Source: Diprion similis (lineage: Eukaryota > Arthropoda > Insecta > Hymenoptera > Diprionidae). From it: a stretch of DNA of 64,000 nucleotides. The translations under genes were made by a program, and so were the position numbers. Under the pieces are notes generated by a model, which saw nothing but the letters and a program-made list of their open reading frames with translations, was not told the DNA's origin and made no database searches. The stretch covers positions 5,270,001 through 5,334,000 of the forward strand of contig NC_060110.1 of NCBI RefSeq assembly GCF_021155765.1, written 5' to 3'. Position 1 is the stretch's first letter. Every line of letters starts with the position of its first letter. Shown piece by piece: positions 26,358-36,463 of this stretch.

Positions 26358-29300
26358 TTACAATTCCGAAGACTTTCCAGTATTCTCATTTTTTTTCTTC
26401 TCCTCCACCGTACTAACAAAAGACCAGAAATCGTTAGCAAGAAGCTGAGGCTCCTCAAAAGCGGCAAAATGACCGCCTCGAGGCAGATGGTTTACTTGAA
26501 TCAGATTCGGATATCTCGATCGTAACAAAGACTCTGATAGATATGAGATCTCGTTCGGAAACATGGCACAGGCCGTCGGCGTCTTGATGGGAAACCTGAA
26601 ATGATTACGGATTAGAAAATAAAGCAATCAATATTTTTGTCAATTCCGACTCTCAAAACTTATTTGATAATTAAGATTGATTAATAATCTGATTAATTCT
26701 GTTCGTCAACTCACGAATCCAGTTTGAGACTTCGAGTTGCCGTGTTAAGACTTTCCGCGTACAAGCGCATGCTGGTCGTGATTGAGTTGGTCACCCAGTA
26801 TACCATCAGGTTGTCCAAAAGCTCGTCGATAGTGAATTTCTCGAGCAATTTACCGTCTTGACTGAATCTGTATTCCGGATTCGTCCAGGTGCTGAACTTC
26901 TCCAAAATGTAGGCAGCCAGACCGGCAGGTGAATCGGACAGAGCGATTCCTGTGAACATTCATTGTTCACAGATCAGGGTTAATCATATTCATTCTCAAA
27001 TGAACTGAGAGTTGCATGTTTGGTACAGTTTTCTTACCGACGGTGTCGGGTTTGGTGGCCTGGATGTGCATGTATCCTGACTCTTCAAGAAGACGGGAAT
27101 AGTGGTGACTCAAAGGATACATTTTGGACCAATGCTCGTCGCTGATAACTAAAGACGGAATGTAGGCGCCGATAATTGACCACAGAGTTGATGACGGGGT
27201 GTTTTGTAGGCAAAAGTTTAGGTGCATACCAGAAACGCTGCAAAAATTCAAACTCACAATCAGATCTAGATGCCCGTCACTTTTTTCTTAGATTACAGTT
27301 TCAAATGTATACATGAAATGATCTGAGAATACAGTTCGGTTAAAAAAATTCGGGATTACTATTACAATTTCCTATTAGGATAAAAAGTTAAACATTACGA
27401 CCAATAAGAGGCACAAATAAATAATCCAAGTAGTGTTCGAAAATATAAGAACTAGGTTCATTACGCTTTTTTTGAAATTCTCTAAACGGCTTTTTTGCAT
27501 TTGCTGTAGGCAATGTTGTACGTGGTTGCTTTTTTAATACTATCACAAAGTCAGGTGTAATTTTTTGGAAAATAGAAGTACGAATTTCTTGTCAAAGGGA
27601 CTCGGAAGGTCCAAGATTGAGATTTTATTCGGTGTTTTGAATTTCTTCTGTGATTCCTTCAATTGAAATGACAGGAGAAAAATTTTAGGGCCTAAGTTCT
27701 AAAAAATCACCTCCGACCATTTTTCGAAGGAATGAACAGATTTAGATGATTTTTACCTCAATTGACGCGACTTTTCTTAGCTTAGGGCTGACTAATTTTT
27801 GGATTTCATCAGTCAAATGGTTTTCAAGTTATTCAAATAACAAAATTTAAGAAAATCAAATATCTCATCTTATAATGTTTTATGGGCTTAACATGCATCC
27901 GAGTGGAGTTTTTAACCTTTCACATCAAGGTCATTTTAAATAACCAGTTGTTTTACTCTGAATGATTTGAAATTTTTTCTGATTTGTCATCGAAAATCAG
28001 CAAGTTATCTTATCAATTTTACTGCTTAACGGATGTACAAATATTATATAATCAAAACCTCCGACCTTTGAAATTAATCTTCAGTAGCCTGTTAAGCGAT
28101 ACAATATTGGAAATTCTTCAGAGACCAAATTCAACTAGTTTCTCTTCTAACATTTTACAGATGCAGTGCAAAAAAGAATAACGTCGCTAATTGTATTTGT
28201 TATTAAATACTATCGGTATCGTACGTTTTGGCCTTTTTTTGGTCGAAAAACTCAAGTTTTAGTTTTAATCGTAAAACTGAAGAGTCATCCAGAACTTTTT
28301 TGAAATACCGTAGCTTAGCTACCTCTTGGGATAAAGAACTCCCATGTTTGCAGTGACGATGCTTCCCCAATCGCCACCTTGAGTGTAGAATTCCTCAAAT
28401 CCCAGCCGAGTCATCAGATTTTTCATCAACACTGTCACCTATCCGTGAGAAATAGGCATTAAATTTATATTCCGAGTTCCAAAGTGGACAACTGTTCGTA
28501 GAGTCCTCATCTTACCTGAGGATTTCCGAGACCTGGACGAGATGCGCCGTCGGAAAATCCGTACCCTGGAAGCGATGGTGCGATCACTTCGAAGACGAAG
28601 TTCGCATTTGAACGCGGCGTCGTAAGAAGGGGGATGATCTTTTGGAATTCGACGATAGATCCTGGCCAGCCATGGACGAGCAGCAAAGGAAGAACTCGGA
28701 TCGAACTACCCTTAGGGATTGTGGGCTTTACATGGTAGAAGTGGATGTCCAAACCTGTATCGAGTTTTTTTGTTCGCATTACAACGAGGAATTATTTCAA
28801 CAAGTTTTGTTTTTAATTGTTATAGTATTTCACCTTGAATGTTGGTTTTGAACTGGGGATACTTGTTGAGGAGTGCTTGGCGTTTACTCCAGTCGTACTT
28901 TGTTCTCCAATATTCCAATACTGTTTTGAAGTAATCACTGTTTACGCCGTAAGTCCATCCTGCACCTTCCAGCGGCTTTCTTAAGGACCGTGTCCTTTCC
29001 AAACGATTCTTCAGATCATCTATAACCTGCATCAATTCTGGAAATTTTTTATAATGTCATTGGTGACATTTTAGTACTGCAGTACATATTGCCACCGCGT
29101 AAGGGCCCGATTTTTTACTACGTCAGGAAAAGCGGGTCGGTACTGGACTCGTACATAATAGTAACGCTAAATGACAATATAATTGATCACTAGAAAGTGC
29201 TTATCTAATCGTTGACCCTAGTAGCGTCGCGTGTAGCGGGCGAGATTACAGAACGAGCGGAATATCTGAGTTCAAATCCTCAGTTCATACATTGTACTCA

Positions 29301-30604
29301 GCTCTTCTACTCAAGCATATGCAAGAATGTGCAGAAAAACGATGGAAGTTAAAAACTTAATTCAGGGGGTGCCCTGGTGGATTTCGATGTTGACGTATAT
29401 ATTTTCAAGAATCAAAATCTGCGTATATCAAACGTGAAAAAGGGCTTAACAACTTCGTTGGTTGAAAGAAACGATGCATCGTCGAAATTTCAACCCTTTC
29501 CGTTTGGCTGTTTATTTAATATAGGAAGAAAAAGGGGTGAGTTTGCTCGGTGATCAAAATAGGAGTGCTTCATGCTCTGAAGGGGTAAAAACAAAGGAAA
29601 AGCACTTATTTGACCATTTTTTTAGATGGAAGAATAGGCGAGAAGATGATAATATTTAAAGGACGTTATGAGGCATATATTTAAGTATAATACAAAAAAT
29701 TATTATCAAAATATATTAAAAAATGGCGACACTGCAGCCATTCTCGCGAAACATGTTGAATTCTGTGGCACGCAGTGTAATTGGTGCAAATTTGAATCAG
29801 GAAAAAATCACCTTTTCTAGATATTAAAGCTACGGAAAGACGGAGGGGATTTTAAAAATATTAATTTTTGTGTAATTGGCGAGTATTTGAATGAAAATCT
29901 TCAATTTTCGACTCCTCCAATAGAAGATCACTTATTTCTTAATAAATTATATTTAAATTAACTTATCGAAAATCCCCCACGCATTTCTGTAGTTATTAAT
30001 AAGTATATTTTTTTTTCAAAATTCAAATTTGCACCAGTCACACTGCATGCCACATATCCAGCGGGAATGGCTTCGCAGTGTAGCCATTTTTTAAAATATT
30101 TATTGACAATAATCTTTTCTATTACACTTAAATATATGCCTGACAGCTTCTTTGAATATTATTATGTTATTCCCTCTCTATGTATTTTTTCAGATTTTTA
30201 CAGCGGTGTTATCCGTTAAGGCATAAGAAATCGTGTATATACCGACCTCTTTCGGGATGTCGATCTTGAACGGACGGATGCTTTCGTCGATCTTCGTAGG
30301 TTTTCCTGGTCCCCAATACTGGTCACTTGGTAGATTTGGTACCTCAGGTTCTCCCTTGTACCTGAAATCGCATAAACCAACCATAATAATGGACTGCAGA
30401 TTCGTACACCTCAACACATCGCGCAATTGTCTACCGATCATCATCGGTACAGTCTGAAACTGTTTACCTCGAACGGAGCCGCGTTACTAATTCCAAAGTG
30501 TTTATCTACATGTTATTCCCGTTGTCACGGAATTCAGTTACTCACCCGAAATATTTTACGAGTCCAATAATAAGAAGCAGCGACACAGCTCCCAGCTTCA
30601 GCAT
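26358..30604 (-). CDS. JHEH-C, juvenile hormone epoxide hydrolase
   Basis: Third array member. Coding exons in transcript order: 30546-30604, 30247-30361, 28834-29026, 28516-28754, 28323-28438, 27038-27237, 26715-26949, 26358-26595; joined frame 1395 nt (464 residues). Exon 1 (MLKLGAVSLLL) is the membrane anchor. QYWGPGKPTKIDESIRPFKI, HGWPGS, YTQGGDWGS, ESGYMHIQ, MRLYAES, the FPNE acid and RGGHFAAFEEP are all present, so a full active site is predicted. The exon 2 donor is GTCGGT, a weak match to consensus. Intron 2 (about 1.2 kb) carries a palindromic element at about 29645-30167 that is absent from the corresponding JHEH-E intron; intron 5 (about 1.1 kb) carries a dispersed repeat. The protein ends KSSEL. 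Exons 2 and 3 resemble JHEH-E most, but exon 7 resembles JHEH-D most. Confidence 0.87.
27560..27960 (+). repeat. Dispersed repeat inside a JHEH-C intron
   Basis: A segment around GACGCGACTTTTCTTAGCTT, followed by a GACTAAT-TTTTGG block, a GTTATTCAAATAA block and a TCAAGGTCA block, matches the order of blocks at about 55020-55310 (GCCGCAACTTTTCTTGGCTT, GACTAAATTTTGAG, GTTATTTGAATAA, TCAAGGTCA). Two diverged copies of one unnamed repeat family; no coding content is visible. Confidence 0.5.
29645..30167. mobile_element. Palindromic (foldback) element in JHEH-C intron 2
   Basis: The sequence is an imperfect palindrome over nearly its whole length of about 520 bp, centred near 29919. Matching arm blocks include AAAAAATGGC(G/T)ACACTGC on the left at about 29719 against its inverse at about 30090, and GGTGCAAATTTGAAT at about 29798 against its inverse near 30022. 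There is no open frame. The corresponding intron of JHEH-E (38141-38398) lacks it, so it arrived after the duplication. Confidence 0.7.
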
Positions 30605-31699
30605 TTTGTTCTCCTTAAGTCTATCGTTTCAGGCCTTGGAGATATAATAAATGAACGAATGTGTTCAATCGCACTGACAAAAACGCCCGCTCAACGCACA
30701 CTGGACGCCGGCAACTAACGCGTAGCGTGTTATTATATATCGAGTTATGTAAGTCATGTGAAGCAGATTCGTTGCCCCTACCACTGGGCTGAGGGATCTG
30801 AAGCCTCCACCACCACATTCCCCTCATATATCGTAAACTTACAGCAACGGTTTCAGCCTGTATTCACCAAGTCCAGCTATCAACGTAGACTCACGATGAC
30901 GCGATGTCTAACACCGGTAACACTGACGTAAACACAATGAGTGCGAGTATAAACCGAACTTCACGGATGATACGCAGATTCAGAAACACATTATTGTATT
31001 TATCCACGATGACACGCAAGTATGTTGCCTGAGGTAAGATTTTACAAGGCTTACAATCCCAGTATTAAAAATATGCATGTACGTCATGAAAAAATGATAC
31101 CGTATAGTATTCCTGAGCTGTACTGTCCATTAGTTTAGTGCAGGTCTTGATATGCTCTGTGCAATATATTTGCGTGCTTGGGACTGGTTTGTTTATGCTT
31201 GTTATAACAAGAACCTTCACTGTACCGTCGCTGTAATTACTACCCTTTGATCAATGTTCAATTACACTGATCATCAGCGTCATGTCTCGAAGGTTTTGAG
31301 CAAGATTTAAAGCTATTGGTTTAAATCAGTTTGAATGCGATGAAATGAAATCGATAGTCCTGTTTAGGTATCTAATTAACTTGAATAGTTTAGGTATCTC
31401 TGAACTTTGAAAAACCAAAGCTAGCACAGGTCAAATGGGAATTCAATATGTCTATATATATCTTTTTTTTTACTATTTCATTTGGTACAAGACTGAAACC
31501 TGATCTCATTGAGTTCAAGGATCTGCGGTGTAGATTGTTTAAAAGATGCAGCATGATAAATAACGGATTTGCGTTCACGGTGATAGTAAATCGATACCTA
31601 AATCTTTATTAAAAAAATTCATAGATGTAGCTGTATTGTATTTATATAATTCGGAATATACCATTAAGTGCTAAATTGTATTTTTTATAAACGTATGGA
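30605..31699. other. Spacer between JHEH-D and JHEH-C; JHEH-C promoter region
   Basis: About 1.1 kb without a supported gene. The short open frames are motif-free. I see no clear TATA or repeat boundary. Confidence 0.45.
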
Positions 31700-34106
31700 T
31701 TACAGCTCGCTGGATGTGGCAGGTTTTTCAGTCTTCTTTTTTTTCTCCACTAGACCAACGAAAGACCACACATCATCAGCGAGCAGTTGAGGTTCCTCGA
31801 AAATGGCAAAGTGGCCACCGCGAGGCATGTAATTTACTTGAACCAAATCGGAGTATCTCAATCGCAGCAGTGACTCGGGGTGATATGAAATTTCGTGGGG
31901 GAAAATGGCACAAGCTGTTGGTACTCCTAGATAAACTCTGGAATCAGAAGGATCGACGATTAGATAAAACCTCTCGTTACTTATACCATTTTGTGAGAGT
32001 AACGGATCGTTTGTCACTCACGAATCTAATTTCAAGCTTTGTTGAGCAGAGTTAAAACTCTCGGAGTACAACCGCATACTGGTCGTGATAGAGTTGGTCA
32101 CCCAGTATAACATCAGGTTGTCCAAAAGCTCGTCGATAGTGAATTTCTCGAGCAATTTACCGTCTTGACTAAATCTGTATTCCGGATTCGTCCAGGTGCT
32201 GAACTTCTCCAAAATGTAGGCAGCTAGACCGGCTGGAGAGTCGCTAAGTGCAACGCCTGTGAAAAATGCGTTATAGATCAGAAAGAATGAAATTAATTTT
32301 CGTTTTGTACGTGTTCATACATCTCGTGGTTAAGGCGTTAAACTTAGGTAGACTTGATAATGTTTTTACCGACAGTGTCGGGTTTGGTGGACTGTATATG
32401 AAGATATCCCATCTCCTCGACAAGACGTGACCAATGATAAGTCAGAGGATACATTTTGGACCAGTGCTCATTGCTGACAATCAGTGATGGGATGAAGGAT
32501 CCGACAATGCTCCACAAAGTGGAAGCAGCTGTTCTTGAGCTGCACAAGTTCAGGTGTGCTCCAAGAACACTGAAATAAAAATTTTACTCAAGCACTTAGC
32601 ATCAGGAAAATTGGCCAAGAAATTAGTTCAGATGCTCACTTTTTGGAGCGGAGGATACCAATGTTCGTCGTGATAAGACTTCCCCAATCCCCCCCTTGAG
32701 TGTAGAATTTTTCAAATCCCAGTCGATTCATCAAATTCGTCATCAACACCGCCACCTATACGTTAAGAACCAAGTTCATCAAAGCGAATAACGTTCATTA
32801 CCAAAACAAGATTACGTGTTCATGGAAGCTTCGCAGTACCTGAGCACTGCCTAATCCCGGACGAACCGCACTGTCGGAAAATCCGTATCCCGGAAGTGAC
32901 GGTATGACTAATTCAAAAACGAAGTCTTGATCTGGACGTGGCGTGGAAAGCAGAGGAATGGCCTTTTGGAACTCGACGACAGATCCTGGCCAACCATGAA
33001 GCAACAGCATAGGAACTACGCGAACTGATCTATCCTTAGGAACTGTAGGCTTAACGTGATAAAAATGGATGTCCAAACCTGTTGAGAGAATTTATGGAAC
33101 ATTACAACGTTCGATAGTTCATCAGACTTTTCCGAAGTTCATTGGGTTATCGAGATCCCAGGATACCTTGAATATTCGTTTTAAACTGAGGGTATTTATT
33201 CAGGAGTGCTTGGCGTTCCGTCCAGTCGTATTTTTTCCTCCAATATTCCAGTACCGTTTGAAGGTACTCGCTATTCACTCCGTAAGTCCATGCTGCACCT
33301 TCTAGTGGCTTTGTTAAGGATCGAGTTCTGTTCAGGCGTGCTTTTAGATCATCAATAACCTGTGGCCGAAAGTTTATGTTATCAACTTCAAATACGAATT
33401 CGCATCAACCATCGACAATCATGTCCAATGTCAAATCGATTCCCGGCCTAGCTTAACTTGATGAAATTTGTCCAACAAATGGAATTTACAAATGCTAGTA
33501 CTTGTATGTACATGTCAAACAAACGTAACAGAATGAATGACAATTTTACAACAGGAAATAGTCGCAGTTCATGTACGGACCTCTTTTGGAATGTCAATTT
33601 TGAATGGGCGGATGCTTTTGTCGATCTCATGAGCTTGTCCTGGTCCCCAGTACTGATCACTTGGTACAGCCGGTAATTCAGGCTCTCCGGTGGATCTAAA
33701 ATCATGGATGCTTATTATAAGTTAAAGGATCAAAGTGACGAATATCACGTAGTATAGATATCATGGAAATAGATAAGATCAGTACTGCTAATTCATCAGT
33801 TTTTCCTGTTAACTAAACGGAATGGACAATTTTAACGTGTTTCAGACCTCGAATTGAATCTAAGGATAATTAAGAAGCAGTAATCTAGTATCATAATATC
33901 AATCGCATTCAATCTTAAATCTTGAGAATCAGGGAAAATTTGTTCAACTTCACCGAGCTATCACAACACATTGTCATCTCAAGTCGACAAACAATTCAAC
34001 TTTACGATTTCGCCGAACAAAAACTCAAACTCGTCTTAATTACTTACCCAAAATATTTGGCTATCCCGTAAATAAGGAGCAATGATACGAGCGTCAGTTT
34101 CCACAT
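31700..34106 (-). CDS. JHEH-D, juvenile hormone epoxide hydrolase
   Basis: Fourth array member, compact at 2.4 kb. Coding exons in transcript order: 34048-34106, 33581-33695, 33167-33359, 32840-33078, 32640-32755, 32370-32569, 32022-32256, 31700-31937; joined frame 1395 nt (464 residues). The anchor is MWKLTLVSLLL. HGWPGS, YTQGGDWGS, MGYLHIQ, MRLYSES, the FPHE acid and RGGHFAIFEEP are present. Differences from its siblings: after the nucleophile it reads TTNIGILRSKK where others have TANMGVLYP-type sequence, and exon 8 begins VYLGVPTACA. The exon 2 donor is GTCCGT. The protein ends TSSEL. Exon 7 is almost identical to JHEH-C exon 7 over about 125 bp, much closer than the rest of the gene, which suggests gene conversion. 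Confidence 0.87.
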
Positions 34107-34338
34107 GTTTAATACGTATTAATCTAAGAACCTGATACTTTTGACAAAGCTGTTCAAACGAATTCCGGCGGTTATGACGACTTAATAGCTCCACCTAGGC
34201 CAAACTCCAGACGACTGGGCCACATCGCACTATTCTTCACATCGAATCTCTTGAACTTGTATGCTCCCCTCCCCTCGCCCATCTCCCCACCACCGTTACA
34301 TGTAATTTTGTTTTTATTACATATGACATAACGCAATG

Positions 34339-34489
34339 CTTAGGTAGACTTGATAATGTTTTTACCGACAGTGTCGGGTTTGGTGGACTGTATATGAAGA
34401 TATCCCATCTCCTCGACAAGACGTGACCAATGATAAGTCAGAGGATACATTTTGGACCAGTGCTCATTGCTGACAATCAGTGATGGGAT
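34339..34489 (-). pseudogene. Displaced 151-bp copy of JHEH-D exon 6 and intron edge
   Basis: Positions 34339-34489 are identical, base for base as far as I can compare, to 32343-32493 inside JHEH-D. The copy comprises 27 bp of intron including the splice donor, then 124 bp of exon 6, and stops abruptly. It lies in the same orientation 233 bp upstream of the JHEH-D start codon and about 60 bp from a 25-bp G run. It has no function visible to me; it is either a very recent local duplication or an assembly artefact. Confidence 0.8.
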
Positions 34490-34552
34490 ATTAGCAAAGT
34501 GCAGTGTCACTACGTAGGAGCTATCGATAAACCACGTAGCTAGTTTGAGGGC

Positions 34553-34577
34553 GGGGGGGGGGGGGGGGGGGGGGGGG
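34553..34577 (+). repeat. Poly-G run, 25 bp
   Basis: Uninterrupted G25, adjacent to the displaced exon fragment. Such runs are able to form G-quadruplexes and are often collapsed or expanded by sequencing. Confidence 0.85.
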
Positions 34578-34884
34578 TCCGTCCGCGATACGTGATTTTA
34601 TAACTGATGCATTCTAATTCATTATTCTGCGCGCAATATTAATGTTATGAAAAAACTGTGAACCAATATTATCGTGTTATTAATGATTTGCATCCGTGGC
34701 TAGTCTCACCGTTTGTTGTTTGTTTTTGTTCCTTTGGATGGCTTAGAATGATTAAAGTTCTACGGAAACTACTCGTTCAACCATTTTTTAGTTTATAAAA
34801 TTTTCTTTTTTAAACGACGTACCTTTCTGGAGGTGAGGGAGTCTGGGAAGTACCTACGATAGACTACATTGGGGAACATGGCGC

Positions 34885-34911
34885 GGGGGGGTGGGCGGGG
34901 GGGGGGGGGGG
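34885..34911 (+). repeat. G-rich tract
   Basis: Three G runs separated by T and C, the last of 15 G. Same comments on quadruplex potential and length uncertainty as the neighbouring run. Confidence 0.8.
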
Positions 34912-35526
34912 CAGAGATCAAAGTATCCAAAATAGAGCTACGCAGTTTACGGAGAATCCTATAAATCTGTAATATGTTATGGTAATGGACGAGTATGAAT
35001 GAAAGTAACTAATATGTATAGCAGATGCGACAGTTTACTTGATCAATTTTGTAAACTCAAGCGACAATCATTACAGTGAAAAAATCTGTTGATTTATTAG
35101 TACACTCAGCGTGAAATCTGGTTTATTCGTGGATCTAATTAGTTAAATATCTAATGAAATTTTATTTGATATTACAGTTCGACGTTTTATGTGGGGTGCC
35201 GTTGGGTTGTGTTCATTTAAAACAGATGTTTTCGTTAGTCTCTCAAATCTGCGATCACTAAATTCTTCGAAACTTACATTGGGATTCTCATGTGATAGGA
35301 ATTAGGTATCGTTGAATATAGTTCATACACAACACGATTTGCTTGCTCTAAAAACATCCTCAATACGATCAAGTAGTTTTATACTGTTTTGTACGTAAAC
35401 GGGGATACTTACATGCAACGTCATTCATTTATTGCTGAACAACAGCGATAGGCTAATGTAGAAATGGTAAATATGGTGATTGTAGCATCGGAAAATTTTC
35501 CAACATGGAAGGCTTCCATGATTATG

Positions 35527-36274
35527 TATATGAAAAGAAATAAGGATTGGATGATGAAATATGGAACGAAATAAATTTGTCTAAATACTCAATTGAGCCA
35601 AGAGAAATTGTTGCAATTTAATGGCTCACAGGGGAAAAGTCGCCGAGGCATAAAAACCCCTTATTATTAAAGACGTAAAGTTGTGTCAAGAGTGTATGAG
35701 GTGTTAGTGTAGGATCAATGGTTGTGTCTCGCAAGTGGAGAGCTGCCGTGAGATTCGGAGGCCGAAGGCGTGAATCTACGGAAGTTCGATAGGCTGGCGA
35801 GAACCTACTATTTAAATTGGAGAGGAGAGGAAGAGAACAAGAGAATTCCAAGCGCAACTGGAATGGCCAGAGACTCGAATCAGACTGACTAACCGAGCGT
35901 CGATTCCCGGTCAGTTATTTATTCTTTCAACGATCAGCGCCATCTTGTGGTTAACGACGATCCACCCGATCACGGGAGTACACGAACCGCAAAGATGGCG
36001 CTGATCGTTGGAAGAATAAATAACTGACCGGGAATCGACGCTCGGTTAGTCAATCTGATTCGAGTCTCCGGCCATTCTAGTCGCGATCGGAACTCTCTTG
36101 TTCTCTTCCTCTCCTCTCCAACTTATATACACAATAATAAGGGGTTTTTATGCCTCAGCGGCTTTTCCTCTGTGAGCTAATAAATTGCAACAATTTCTTT
36201 TGGCTCAATTGAGTATTTAGACAAATTTATTTCGTTCCATATTTCATCCTCCAATCCTTATTTCTTTTCATATA
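35527..36274. mobile_element. Long palindromic element, about 748 bp
   Basis: The ends TATATGAAAAGAAATAAGG (35527) and CCTTATTTCTTTTCATATA (ending 36274) are perfect inverses, and the arms pair inward through blocks such as CAATTGAGCCAA, GGCATAAAAACCCC, AACCGAGCGTCGATTCCCGG and CAGCGCCATCTTG, meeting near 35975. The left arm has about 145 bp (about 35669-35812) with no partner on the right. There is no transposase; a 79-codon frame within the left arm is incidental. It lies between JHEH-E and JHEH-D and is probably a foldback-type MITE. Confidence 0.75.
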
Positions 36275-36411
36275 GAATCACAATAAGATAGTTTACAATT
36301 ATATCGTAGGCACGTCCCAAGATTGGATGAAGTGACAGTCACGTGGTTCCAAAGGCAAATATACTTACATGAATGAAAGTTATAGATTATCATCATGCTA
36401 GTTTCAAACTT

Positions 36412-36417
36412 TTTATT
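36412..36417 (-). promoter_or_regulatory. AATAAA polyadenylation signal for JHEH-E
   Basis: TTTATT on the plus strand reads AATAAA on the coding strand, 47 bp beyond the JHEH-E stop codon. The position suits a poly(A) signal. Confidence 0.5.
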
Positions 36418-36463
36418 ACAGTACAACCCTACCGAGATGCTTTAATTTATCACGAAGCATTGA

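Larger units (their letters stand above)
34490..35526. other. Spacer with two long G tracts
   Basis: No gene. G25 at 34553-34577 and a G-rich stretch at about 34885-34911 (GCGGGGGGGTGGGCG then G15) lie 330 bp apart. The remainder is AT-rich. Confidence 0.5.

Noticed and set aside
29221-29300. tRNA-like GAGTTCAAATCCTC (B-box-like) in JHEH-C intron 2
   Set aside because: No matching A box or cloverleaf could be formed; at best a SINE relic.
35618-35857. 79-codon minus-strand frame
   Set aside because: Lies entirely within the left arm of the 748-bp palindrome and is incidental.
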